Both the position numbers and the translations under genes were made by a program. A stretch of DNA of 5,528 nt from Porticoccaceae bacterium (lineage in GTDB: Bacteria; Pseudomonadota; Gammaproteobacteria; Pseudomonadales; Porticoccaceae), in NCBI GenBank assembly GCA_019090225.1, contig JAHRWI010000351.1, positions 1 through 5,528 of the forward strand. The letters run 5' to 3'. Each line of letters opens with the position of its first letter. Positions within the stretch are counted from its first letter, which is position 1. This document shows positions 1-5,528 of this stretch, in pieces. The notes under the pieces were generated by a model, which saw only the letters and a list, made by a program, of their open reading frames with translations, had not been told where the DNA came from and ran no database searches.

Positions 1-46
1 AAATATTGTTGATATCCAGTCGATTTCCTAATGTTGTAAGAGCCAT
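1..46 (-). CDS. 5' end of an unidentified gene, cut by the window edge
   Basis: Only the first 15 codons are visible (MALTTLGNRLDINNI), reading leftward out of the window, so no family can be named. The start is well supported: GGAGG (plus-strand CCTCC at 55-59) lies 8 bases before the ATG at 46-44. A second in-frame ATG at 61-59 overlaps the Shine-Dalgarno sequence itself and is a poor alternative. The gene has the same orientation as the reductase gene before it but is separated by 128 bases. That gap carries its own promoter-like sequences, a perfect FNR-type box and two palindromes, so it is probably transcribed separately and regulated. The visible residues show no signal peptide, and function is unknown. 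That this is a real gene start is inferred from the ribosome site and the upstream control region, not from homology. Confidence 0.6.
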   Translation of the reverse strand, partial: MALTTLGNRLDINNI

Positions 47-54
47 CGCTATGA

Positions 55-59
55 CCTCC
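55..59 (-). promoter_or_regulatory. Strong Shine-Dalgarno site for the partial left-end gene
   Basis: On the minus strand the sequence is GGAGG, 8 bases upstream of the ATG at 46-44. This is the clearest ribosome-binding site in the window. The uvrA, cca and reductase starts have no comparable match, so it is the main evidence for choosing position 46 as the start. Confidence 0.7.
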
Positions 60-72
60 ATAGGGTCTTAAA

Positions 73-102
73 AATAAACCACATATGTGGTTTGACGGTC
101 AA
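73..102 (-). promoter_or_regulatory. Candidate sigma-70 promoter for the left-end gene
   Basis: Reading the minus strand, TTGACC (102-97; 5 of 6 to the -35 consensus) is followed after 18 bases by TTTATT (78-73; 4 of 6 to the -10 consensus). This would start transcription near position 66, about 20 bases before the ATG, giving a leader that still contains the GGAGG. A competing -10 is the exact TATAAT at 108-103, but it has no recognisable -35 at 17 bases (AAAAAT). With that -10, transcription would start near 96. Which hexamers are used cannot be decided by eye. Confidence 0.35.
76..93. promoter_or_regulatory. 18-base perfect palindrome, probable operator
   Basis: AAACCACAT/ATGTGGTTT is a perfect inverted repeat with 9-base arms and no spacer. 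It lies within the spacer of the candidate promoter and overlaps its -10, the usual place for a dimeric repressor to block RNA polymerase. It is not a terminator: there is no loop, and no uridine run directly follows on the minus strand. I do not recognise it as the site of a specific regulator. It does not fit the CRP (TGTGA-N6-TCACA) or LexA (CTGT-N8-ACAG) consensus. Confidence 0.5.
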
Positions 103-103
103 A
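91..103. repeat. 13-base inverted repeat abutting the operator-like palindrome
   Basis: TTTGAC-G-GTCAAA has perfect 6-base arms around one central base and shares its first three bases with the palindrome at 76-93. It covers the candidate -35. Its arms resemble FNR/Dnr half-sites, but a single-base centre is too short for an FNR-type site, which needs four bases. It could be a second operator half or a coincidence in AT-rich DNA. Confidence 0.35.
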
Positions 104-157
104 TTATAACCTTAAAGGATGGCTGATTTTTAATTGATATATGAAAGTTATGCATAG

Positions 158-171
158 TTGATATGCATCAA
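158..171. promoter_or_regulatory. Perfect FNR/Anr-type binding box
   Basis: TTGAT-ATGC-ATCAA matches the established FNR/Anr consensus TTGAT-N4-ATCAA at all ten defined bases. It lies 4 bases past the reductase stop codon and upstream of the left-end gene, with its centre at 164.5. Relative to the TATAAT at 108-103 the centre falls near -68, roughly a class I activator position though not at a canonical -61.5 or -71.5. Relative to the other candidate promoter it falls near -98. The sequence match is direct; oxygen-responsive control of the left-end gene is inferred. Confidence 0.5.
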
Positions 172-174
172 TTT

Positions 175-930
175 CTACAAAATCAGGTGCTTACCGCCGT
201 CAACGGCAATAGTTTGGCCATTTATGTAACCTGGAGACGTGACCAAAAAGTGCGCTAATTGGGCGATGTCATCGGGCTTGCCCATGCGGTTCAGGGGTAT
301 TTTACTGAGCATATTCTGCTGATCTTTTTCAGCACTTGGGGAATTATCATTTTCCGGCCAAAGGATAACCCCAGGGGCTATGCCATTGACGCTGACCTGG
401 GGTGCCAATTCTTTAGCCATGGTTTTGGTGAGCATGAGATTGCCAGCCTTGGCCATACAATAAATGCTGTGCTCGCTGAGCGGCTGGCGGGCGTGGATAT
501 CGGCGATATTTACGATGCGGCCCTGTCGCGCGATCAATTCTTTACTGAGTGTCTGGCAAAGAAAAAACGGCCCCTGCAAATTACTGCCAAACAATGCCTG
601 CCATTGGTCAAGGTTGGCCGTAGGCAGGGGTGTTGGGTAAAAGCTAGAAGCGTTATTGACCAGTGCGTCAAGCCGACCCCAGCGCTCGATACTGCTGCTA
701 GCGAGTACTTGAACAGAGGGGATATCACAGAGATTCGCCTTTATCGTGCAGGCAGAGTCGGCCCGCAGATTATTGAGTTCCTTGCTCAGCACTTCGGCCT
801 CGGCGGCGGAATTTTGGTAGTGAATAATGATTCGATACTGGCTTTGGTGAAGCCGTCGGGCGATACAGGCACCGATACGGCGAGCGGCACCGGTGATGAG
901 GACGACGGGTGGCTGCGCTGTTTTAGACAT
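175..930 (-). CDS. Pteridine reductase, PTR1-like short-chain dehydrogenase
   Basis: This 251-residue cytoplasmic enzyme is predicted to reduce pterins, and possibly dihydrofolate, with NADPH. The Rossmann motif TGAARRIG (13-20) fits the TG-X3-R-X-G form typical of pteridine reductases. HYQNSA (37-42) follows the second strand at the usual NADPH 2'-phosphate region, and NNASSFYPTP (92-101) is the family's active-site lip. The catalytic set is D144, Y157 and K161. The aspartate-to-tyrosine distance of 13 equals that of D181/Y194 in Leishmania PTR1, where most short-chain dehydrogenases have serine. PGVILWPE (187-194) and the C-terminal INGQTIAVDGG (236-246) complete the fold. The ATG at 930-928 is chosen because it begins just before the fold. 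An in-frame ATG at 1029 would add 33 unconserved residues inside cca. The start overlaps the cca stop by 8 bases with no clear Shine-Dalgarno sequence, suggesting translational coupling. FolM-like dihydromonapterin reductase is the main alternative; the exact substrate is uncertain. Confidence 0.88.
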   Translation of the reverse strand: MSKTAQPPVVLITGAARRIGACIARRLHQSQYRIIIHYQNSAAEAEVLSKELNNLRADSACTIKANLCDIPSVQVLASSSIERWGRLDALVNNASSFYPTPLPTANLDQWQALFGSNLQGPFFLCQTLSKELIARQGRIVNIADIHARQPLSEHSIYCMAKAGNLMLTKTMAKELAPQVSVNGIAPGVILWPENDNSPSAEKDQQNMLSKIPLNRMGKPDDIAQLAHFLVTSPGYINGQTIAVDGGKHLIL

Positions 931-2185
931 GATTGGTGTTTGGGTTGGGATGGGTAGTTTTAGAATTGGCTGCTTTGTATTCACTAATGGTTTTGAGCCT
1001 TTGTTTGTCGATTTCTTCACCGAGAGCAATACCTTTGAAACCTGCCTCGATCAGCTCTCTGGTGCTGAGAGCGTTAATTTTACTGAGCAAACCTTTTAAC
1101 CAGGGTGCGGAAGGATAAGGCTGATCTTCGAAATTAGTCCTGCCCCGTGCATCGGCTTCGCAGGCCAGTAAAAACAGACCCAGCTGCTCAGGGTTACGGA
1201 AGATATCCAGACCTTTGAGTAGCTTAAGGATCGTCTTAGGTCGCAAAGTATCTATTTTGTGGCACTGTAAATGAAAGCGAGTGACAGCCACTGCGAGTTT
1301 GATAAAGCGTTTTGGCACACGCAGCCTTTTTGAGACCGCCTCGACCAGAGGTACGCCCTTTTCTTCATGACCAATATGGCGAGGCAGAATATCTTCCGGG
1401 GTGATGCCTTTGCCGAGATCATGAACCAGAACGGCGTAGCGAACCTCAGGACTACCGCTGAGTTTGACGGCTTTATCGAGGGCCATCAGGGTATGCAGTC
1501 CGGTGTCGATTTCCGGGTGATAGTCAGCGCGTTGGGGTACGCCAAACAAACGATCAACCTCCGGTAGCAGCACGGCGAGAGCCCCGCACTCTCGTAGAAT
1601 CTCAATATAAGTGCGGGGTGAGCCTTCCGACAGGGCCTTTTGAGTTTCCTGCCAGACGCGCTCTGCGCTGAGCTCCTGTAGCTCGCCACTGACAACAATT
1701 TGTGCCATCAATTGTCGGGTTTCTTCGGCGATGGTGAAACCCAGATGATTCAATCGTGCGGCAAAACGGGCGGCTCGCAATACCCGTAAAGGATCTTCTA
1801 CAAAGGCTTCGGAGACATGCCGCAGTATCCGAGCGGTCAAGTCCTGCTGGCCATCGAAGGGGTCAATCAGTTCTCCAGAGTCATCCTCGACGATGGCGTT
1901 AATGGTGAAGTCGCGGCGTAATAAATCTTCTTCCAGGGTGACATCCGGGCTGGTATGAAAGGTGAAGTCACCGTGGCCGCGTCCGGTTTTCCGCTCGGTT
2001 CGTGCCAACGCGTATTCCTCCCCCGACTCGGGGTGGATAAAGACCGGGAAGTCTTTACCGACTGGCCGATAACCGGCATCGAGCATTTGTTCTGGGGAGC
2101 TACCCACCACCATCCAGTCCCGGTCGGTAACAGGTATACCGAGCAAGCGATCGCGGACAGCGCCGCCAACGAGATAGGTTTTCAT
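923..2185 (-). CDS. cca: Multifunctional CCA tRNA nucleotidyltransferase with HD domain
   Basis: This 420-residue enzyme adds and repairs the 3'-terminal CCA of tRNAs using CTP and ATP without a nucleic acid template. The class II nucleotidyltransferase head has GGAVRD (7-12) and the metal-binding D21 and D23. It is followed by RRDFTINA (90-97) and the nucleotide-selecting EDPLRVLRAARFAAR block (130-144; D131 and R134 are the expected base readers). The C-terminal half carries an HD phosphohydrolase domain with H255 and D256 in HDLGKG, aligned in number with E. coli Cca. In that enzyme the domain gives metal-dependent phosphatase and phosphodiesterase activities. E. coli Cca is 412 residues, so the protein is full length with a slightly longer polar tail. 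It starts 26 bases after uvrA and its stop overlaps the start of the reductase gene (ATGTCTAA), so it is likely the middle gene of an operon. No strong ribosome site precedes the ATG. Confidence 0.97.
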   Translation of the reverse strand: MKTYLVGGAVRDRLLGIPVTDRDWMVVGSSPEQMLDAGYRPVGKDFPVFIHPESGEEYALARTERKTGRGHGDFTFHTSPDVTLEEDLLRRDFTINAIVEDDSGELIDPFDGQQDLTARILRHVSEAFVEDPLRVLRAARFAARLNHLGFTIAEETRQLMAQIVVSGELQELSAERVWQETQKALSEGSPRTYIEILRECGALAVLLPEVDRLFGVPQRADYHPEIDTGLHTLMALDKAVKLSGSPEVRYAVLVHDLGKGITPEDILPRHIGHEEKGVPLVEAVSKRLRVPKRFIKLAVAVTRFHLQCHKIDTLRPKTILKLLKGLDIFRNPEQLGLFLLACEADARGRTNFEDQPYPSAPWLKGLLSKINALSTRELIEAGFKGIALGEEIDKQRLKTISEYKAANSKTTHPNPNTNHV

Positions 2186-2211
2186 AGCTGGGATGTTGCC
2201 ACAGGCAGGGC

Positions 2212-2349
2212 CTACAGGATAGCTGTGCCCGGTGTTGTCGCTTCAGCATCAACTTTTTCTTTCACCGTTTTTGTCGCCCTGGCCTTTTTTGGCTTTGATT
2301 TTGGCTTTGATTTTGGCGCAGATTTGGATGCAGGTTTAGATGGAGGATT
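2212..2349 (-). other. Low-complexity basic tail of UvrA
   Basis: The last 45 codons of uvrA encode an extension beyond the usual end of the protein (after RFLKSIL). It is dominated by Lys, Pro, Ser and Ala with a KSKPKSKPKK core, then turns acidic-to-neutral (EKVDAEATTPGTAIL). It is predicted to be disordered. The composition resembles basic tails that bind nucleic acid non-specifically, but that role is inferred only. Confidence 0.75.
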
Positions 2350-5166
2350 AAGGATTGATTTAAGAAAGCGCCCCGTGTGTGAGCGCTTTGATAAGGCGAC
2401 GTCTTCCGGCGTGCCCGTGGCGATAATTTTGCCACCGCCACTGCCCCCCTCGGGGCCGAGATCGACAATCCAGTCGGCAGTTTTTACTACATCGAGGTTA
2501 TGTTCGATGACTACCACAGTATTACCGTTGTCCCGGAAGCGGTGCAGCACCGCCAGTAATTGCTTGATGTCCTGAAAGTGCAAACCAGTGGTCGGTTCGT
2601 CAAGAATATAGAGGGTTTTCCCGGTGTCTCGTTTTGATAATTCCCTGGACAGTTTGACCCGCTGGGCTTCGCCGCCAGACAAAGTAGTGGCCGACTGCCC
2701 GAGTTTTATGTAGGACAGGCCCACATCCATCAGGGTTTGCAGCTTGCCAGCTATGGAAGGAATCGCCTCAAAAAATGGATAGGCGTTTTCTATAGTCATC
2801 TCTAGAACTTCATGGATGTTCTTGCCCTTGTAATGAATCTCAAGAGTTTCTCGGTTGTAGCGCTTGCCCAGGCAGGTATCACAGGTGACGTAAATATCAG
2901 GCAAAAAATGCATTTCGACTTTCTTAACCCCGTCACCCTGGCAGGCTTCACAGCGACCACCTTTGACGTTAAAGCTGAAACGGCCAGGTTTGTAGCCCCG
3001 TGATCGCGCCTCCTGGGTACCGGCAAATAGCTCCCGCACCGGGGTGAAAATACCAGTATAGGTAGCTGGGTTTGAGCGCGGTGTGCGCCCGATAGGGCTT
3101 TGATCAATATCGACACATTTATCGAGATGTTGCAGGCCATCCATGCTCTTGTGTGCGGAGGCTTTCAAGGTCGTAGCTTTGTTAAGTACCGTGGCAGCCA
3201 GAGGGTAGAGGGTTTCATTGATCAATGTTGACTTGCCCGACCCCGACACACCGGTGATGCAGGTAAACAGGCCAATGGGGATTTCCAGATCGACATCGAG
3301 CAAGTTATTGCCCGTGGCACCCTCAAGGCGGAGCATTTTTTCCGGATTGGTCGGAACACGCTTAGCGGGCAGTTCAATGCTTTTTCGGCCAGCTAGGTAA
3401 TCGCCAGTGAGGGAACGGGGTGCAGCAATAATATCCTCGAACTTACCCTGCGCAATGATCTCGCCGCCGTGGACGCCAGCGCCTGGCCCGACATCGATAA
3501 TATGGTCGGCAGCTCGAATAGCCTCCTCATCATGCTCGACGACGATAACGGTATTGCCTAAATCCCGCAGCCGAGTGAGGGTGGCGAGCAGACGTTCGTT
3601 ATCCCGCTGATGTAGGCCGATAGAGGGTTCATCGAGAATATACATGACGCCGACCAGGCCCGCGCCAATCTGGCTGGCCAGGCGGATGCGCTGGGCTTCG
3701 CCGCCGGAAAGGGTCTCGGCGCTGCGGTCGAGGGTGAGGTAATTGAGACCCACATCCACCAGAAACACCAGGCGATCACGGATTTCCTTGAGAATCTTGT
3801 TGGCGATTTCGCCTTTTTGGCCGGGCAGTGCGAAGGTGTCGAAATACTTGCTCAGTTCGCCAACTGATTGAGCCGTGATGGCGGGCAATGAGCGTTCATC
3901 GACAAAGACATGGCGGGCGGCTTTATTTAAGCGTTGGCCCTTACATTCTGGGCAACTCTGGGTATCGAGATATTTGCTCAGATCATCTCGCACCGACTGG
4001 GATTCGGTGTCGCGAAAACGTCGCTCCATGTTCGGAATAATACCTTCGAAGCGATGGGTGCGTTTGTATACCGTGCCGCGATCATTGACGTAGTTAAAAG
4101 TGATTTCTTCCGCGTCACTGCCGAACAGAATCTTTTGCTGTTGCAATGGTGTCAGTTGCTCGAAAGGGGTGTCGATATCAAAGGCGTAATGACTGGCCAG
4201 CGACATTAACATATTGAAATAAAACAGGTTGCGGCGATCCCAGCCGCGAATAGCGCCTTCCGATAATGTCGCCTCTGGATGTTGCACAATCCGCTCAACA
4301 TCGAAAAATTGTTTAATGCCCAGGCCGTCGCAGCCCGAGCAAGCCCCGGAGGGATTGTTAAAAGAAAAGACTCTGGGTTCCAGTTCGTTGATGCTGTAAT
4401 TGCACACCGGGCAGGCAAAGCGGGCAGAAAAAACCAGCTCGGGTTTCTCGTCTCCAACAAAACTGATTAACACCAGTCCTTCGGACAAGCCAAGGGCAGT
4501 TTCGACGGATTCAGACAGGCGCAGAGCCAGATCGGCCCGTACTTTAATGCGATCAACCACCACCTCGATGGTATGCTTCTTGTTTTTTTCCAGCTTCGGC
4601 AGTTCGTCCAGTTCATAGACCTGGCCATCGACCCGACAGCGGATAAACCCCTGGGCGCGCAATTGATCAAATACGTGCAAATGTTCGCCCTTGCGTTCTC
4701 TCACCAGCGGCGCTAACAACAGTAGACGGGTGTCATCGCCGAGGGCGAGAATTTGGTCAACCATCTGCGAAATGGTCTGGGCTTCGAGCGGCTCGTTATG
4801 ATCCGGGCAGCGGGGTTCGCCGACGCGCGCGTAAAGCAGGCGCAGGTAATCGTAGATTTCAGTAATGGTGCCCACGGTGGAGCGGGGGTTATGCGACGTG
4901 GACTTCTGCTCGATAGAAATGGCCGGTGAGAGACCTTCAATATGATCAATATCGGGCTTTTCCATCATCGACAGAAACTGCCGTGCGTAGGCCGACAGCG
5001 ATTCAACGTAGCGCCGTTGCCCCTCGGCATACAGAGTATCAAAGGCCAGTGACGACTTACCCGAGCCAGACAGGCCGGTAATCACCGTCAGTTTATCCCG
5101 AGGTACATCAAGGTCGATATTCTTGAGATTATGCGTACGTACGCCGCGCAGTTGGATGAATTTCAT
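2212..5166 (-). CDS. uvrA: Excinuclease ABC subunit A
   Basis: UvrA is the damage-sensing ATPase of nucleotide excision repair; it dimerises, binds lesions with UvrB and loads UvrB on DNA. The 984-residue protein has both ABC modules: Walker A GLSGSGKS (31-38, K37) and GVSGSGKS (639-646, K645), LSGGEAQR signatures (486-493, 829-836), and Walker B YILDEP (509-514, 853-858). Zinc-binding cysteine sets are C252/C255/C276/C279 and C739/C742/C762/C765. Conserved homology ends near residue 939, as in the 940-residue E. coli protein. A 45-residue lysine/proline/serine-rich tail follows, which is unusual. The start at 5166 (MKFIQLRGVRTHNLKNI) matches the family N-terminus. An in-frame ATG at 5214 would add 16 unconserved residues and lies upstream of the probable -10, so it is unlikely to be transcribed. 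cca follows after 26 bases. No LexA box is seen upstream. Confidence 0.98.
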   Translation of the reverse strand: MKFIQLRGVRTHNLKNIDLDVPRDKLTVITGLSGSGKSSLAFDTLYAEGQRRYVESLSAYARQFLSMMEKPDIDHIEGLSPAISIEQKSTSHNPRSTVGTITEIYDYLRLLYARVGEPRCPDHNEPLEAQTISQMVDQILALGDDTRLLLLAPLVRERKGEHLHVFDQLRAQGFIRCRVDGQVYELDELPKLEKNKKHTIEVVVDRIKVRADLALRLSESVETALGLSEGLVLISFVGDEKPELVFSARFACPVCNYSINELEPRVFSFNNPSGACSGCDGLGIKQFFDVERIVQHPEATLSEGAIRGWDRRNLFYFNMLMSLASHYAFDIDTPFEQLTPLQQQKILFGSDAEEITFNYVNDRGTVYKRTHRFEGIIPNMERRFRDTESQSVRDDLSKYLDTQSCPECKGQRLNKAARHVFVDERSLPAITAQSVGELSKYFDTFALPGQKGEIANKILKEIRDRLVFLVDVGLNYLTLDRSAETLSGGEAQRIRLASQIGAGLVGVMYILDEPSIGLHQRDNERLLATLTRLRDLGNTVIVVEHDEEAIRAADHIIDVGPGAGVHGGEIIAQGKFEDIIAAPRSLTGDYLAGRKSIELPAKRVPTNPEKMLRLEGATGNNLLDVDLEIPIGLFTCITGVSGSGKSTLINETLYPLAATVLNKATTLKASAHKSMDGLQHLDKCVDIDQSPIGRTPRSNPATYTGIFTPVRELFAGTQEARSRGYKPGRFSFNVKGGRCEACQGDGVKKVEMHFLPDIYVTCDTCLGKRYNRETLEIHYKGKNIHEVLEMTIENAYPFFEAIPSIAGKLQTLMDVGLSYIKLGQSATTLSGGEAQRVKLSRELSKRDTGKTLYILDEPTTGLHFQDIKQLLAVLHRFRDNGNTVVVIEHNLDVVKTADWIVDLGPEGGSGGGKIIATGTPEDVALSKRSHTGRFLKSILNPPSKPASKSAPKSKPKSKPKKARATKTVKEKVDAEATTPGTAIL
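2291..2314. repeat. 12-base tandem repeat inside the uvrA tail
   Basis: GGCTTTGATTTT occurs twice in direct succession (2291-2302 and 2303-2314), followed by a degenerate third unit (2315-2326; 8 of 12 bases match). Each unit encodes a four-residue KSKP/PKSK step on the minus strand and keeps frame. The tail probably grew, and may still vary, by slippage of this unit. Confidence 0.75.
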
Positions 5167-5196
5167 AGGGCGTAACAGGTAGCAAACGAACCGGAA

Positions 5197-5226
5197 ATTA
5201 TAGTTTCTTTGCACTTGTCACTACAA
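5197..5226 (-). promoter_or_regulatory. Probable uvrA promoter
   Basis: On the minus strand an exact TATAAT -10 (5202-5197) is preceded after 18 bases by TTGTAG (5226-5221), a partial -35 with the TTG conserved. Transcription would begin near 5190, giving a leader of about 24 bases before the ATG at 5166. No good Shine-Dalgarno sequence is visible in that leader. This placement puts the upstream in-frame ATG at 5214 outside the transcript, supporting the shorter UvrA start. Confidence 0.55.
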
Positions 5227-5227
5227 G
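5214..5227. promoter_or_regulatory. Inverted repeat over the uvrA -35
   Basis: CTTGT-CACT-ACAAG has perfect 5-base arms and a 4-base centre, and covers the candidate -35 of uvrA. The position would suit a repressor operator. It is not the gammaproteobacterial LexA consensus CTGT-N8-ACAG. With arms this short, chance occurrence is quite possible. Confidence 0.25.
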
Positions 5228-5285
5228 CGGAGACTGGGTGGGCGCGGAAACTACGGGGCTGTGGGAGGGCTGCTTAACTTAAGCC

Positions 5286-5528
5286 TCAATAAGCATTCTT
5301 AGCACTAATAACGGCCAGTGGTGTCAGCATGATTATTTTGAGATCTAGCCATATCGACCAATTATTCAGATACTCCATATCGTATTTAAAGCGTTGTTCC
5401 ATTTTTTCTCGTGTATCAGTTTCACCGCGATAACCGTTGATCTGGGCCAGACCTGTTATCCCCGGCTTGACCTTGTGGCGTTGCATATAACCCCAAATAG
5501 AACCTCGGTATTCTTCATTGTGTGCCAG
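5286..5528 (-). CDS. 3' end of a WcaJ/WbaP-type polyprenyl-phosphate sugar phosphotransferase
   Basis: The last 80 codons of a gene that begins outside the window are open to the edge and end in TGA at 5288-5286. This family of inner-membrane enzymes transfers a sugar phosphate, often glucose-1-phosphate, from a UDP-sugar to undecaprenyl phosphate, starting repeat-unit synthesis for exopolysaccharide, capsule or O-antigen. Diagnostic C-terminal blocks are visible: AHNEEYRGSIWGYM, then RHKVKPGITGLAQINGYRGE, then a DTREKMEQR stretch, YDMEYLNNWSIWLDLKI and the terminal KNAY. The internal methionine at 5486-5484 is not a start, because the conserved frame continues upstream of it. The N-terminal membrane segments and the catalytic Asp-Glu region are beyond the window, so sugar specificity cannot be told. 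WcaJ-like glucose transferase is the best guess, and the gene probably ends a polysaccharide cluster. Confidence 0.9.
   Translation of the reverse strand: MAHNEEYRGSIWGYMQRHKVKPGITGLAQINGYRGETDTREKMEQRFKYDMEYLNNWSIWLDLKIIMLTPLAVISAKNAY

Larger units (their letters stand above)
47..174. other. AT-rich intergenic control region
   Basis: These 128 bases between the reductase stop and the next gene's start contain no ORF of note. They hold the FNR-type box, two palindromes, two candidate -10 elements and the ribosome site described separately. There is also a pair of ATGCAT hexamers (150-155 and 163-168), and an AATTGAT at 132-138 that is inverted as ATCAATT at 167-173. No GC-rich stem followed by a uridine run is present, so I see no intrinsic terminator for the reductase operon. 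Confidence 0.6.
5167..5285. other. Intergenic region between the sugar transferase gene and uvrA
   Basis: These 119 bases carry the uvrA promoter and the inverted repeat over its -35. Just after the upstream gene's stop is a 13-base palindrome, GCTTAA-C-TTAAGC (5272-5284). That palindrome is AT-rich, has a one-base centre and no uridine run on the minus strand, so it is not a convincing terminator. The G-rich stretch at 5235-5270 shows no further structure that I can name. Confidence 0.5.

Noticed and set aside
91..103. TTTGAC-G-GTCAAA as a second FNR/Dnr box
   Set aside because: Half-sites are separated by one base, whereas FNR-family sites need four; the helical spacing would not fit.
132..173. 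AATTGAT/ATCAATT inverted pair as a terminator after the reductase gene
   Set aside because: The arms are short and AT-rich, with a 28-base loop. On the minus strand the repeat is followed by adenines rather than uridines.
259..957. Long plus-strand open frame of 232 codons opposite the reductase gene
   Set aside because: It is the antisense shadow of a clear PTR1-like coding sequence, has no recognisable domain and no convincing ribosome site. The minus frame holds all the conserved motifs.
928..1029. Longer reductase reading from an ATG at 1029
   Set aside because: It would add 33 low-complexity residues before the Rossmann fold and overlap cca by about 100 bases. The ATG at 930 gives the normal family length.
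1955..2575. Plus-strand open frame of 206 codons across the cca-uvrA junction
   Set aside because: Its phenylalanine/glycine-rich repeats are the reverse reading of the KSKP repeat in the UvrA tail. It spans two confidently assigned genes and shows no family features.
5164..5214. Longer UvrA reading from an ATG at 5214
   Set aside because: The 16 extra residues are not part of the family N-terminus, and the ATG lies upstream of the probable -10 TATAAT at 5202-5197.
5259..5274. Possible LexA box beginning CTGT upstream of uvrA
   Set aside because: The second half-site is TGCT, not ACAG, at the required eight-base spacing, so the match is only one half.
5272..5284. GCTTAA-C-TTAAGC as a terminator for the sugar transferase gene
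   Set aside because: It is AT-rich, has a one-base loop and no uridine run downstream on the minus strand, so it is not a credible intrinsic terminator.

Overview
This is a fragment of a bacterial chromosome with moderate base composition. It most likely comes from a gammaproteobacterium, possibly a marine or aquatic one. The main evidence is a full-length CCA-adding enzyme with a C-terminal HD phosphohydrolase domain in the Escherichia coli layout, where D21/D23 and H255/D256 fall at the same positions. A UvrA closely tracking the E. coli domain register supports this, as does a perfect TTGAT-N4-ATCAA box of the FNR/Anr type. The lineage below class level cannot be settled from the window.

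Every recognisable gene is on the minus strand, so the region reads right to left. At the right edge (5286-5528) is the 3' end of a polyprenyl-phosphate sugar phosphotransferase of the WcaJ/WbaP type, the last gene of what is probably an exopolysaccharide or O-antigen locus. A 119-base gap follows, holding a good uvrA promoter but no LexA box. Then come uvrA (2212-5166; nucleotide excision repair), cca (923-2185; tRNA 3'-end synthesis and repair) and a PTR1-like pteridine reductase (175-930). uvrA and cca are 26 bases apart, and cca overlaps the reductase gene by 8 bases, so the three probably form one transcription unit. Their functions differ (DNA repair, tRNA maturation, folate/pterin reduction), so this looks like a housekeeping operon rather than a pathway.

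The left end (1-174) is the most information-dense non-coding part. It contains a perfect FNR/Anr-type box just past the reductase stop codon, two abutting palindromes over a candidate promoter, and a strong Shine-Dalgarno sequence. These precede the first 15 codons of a further minus-strand gene that runs off the window and cannot be identified.

I found no mobile element, CRISPR array, RNA gene or clear novel multi-gene system. The points most worth a second look are the FNR-box/palindrome control region, the lysine-rich repeat tail on UvrA, and the apparent absence of SOS control at uvrA.
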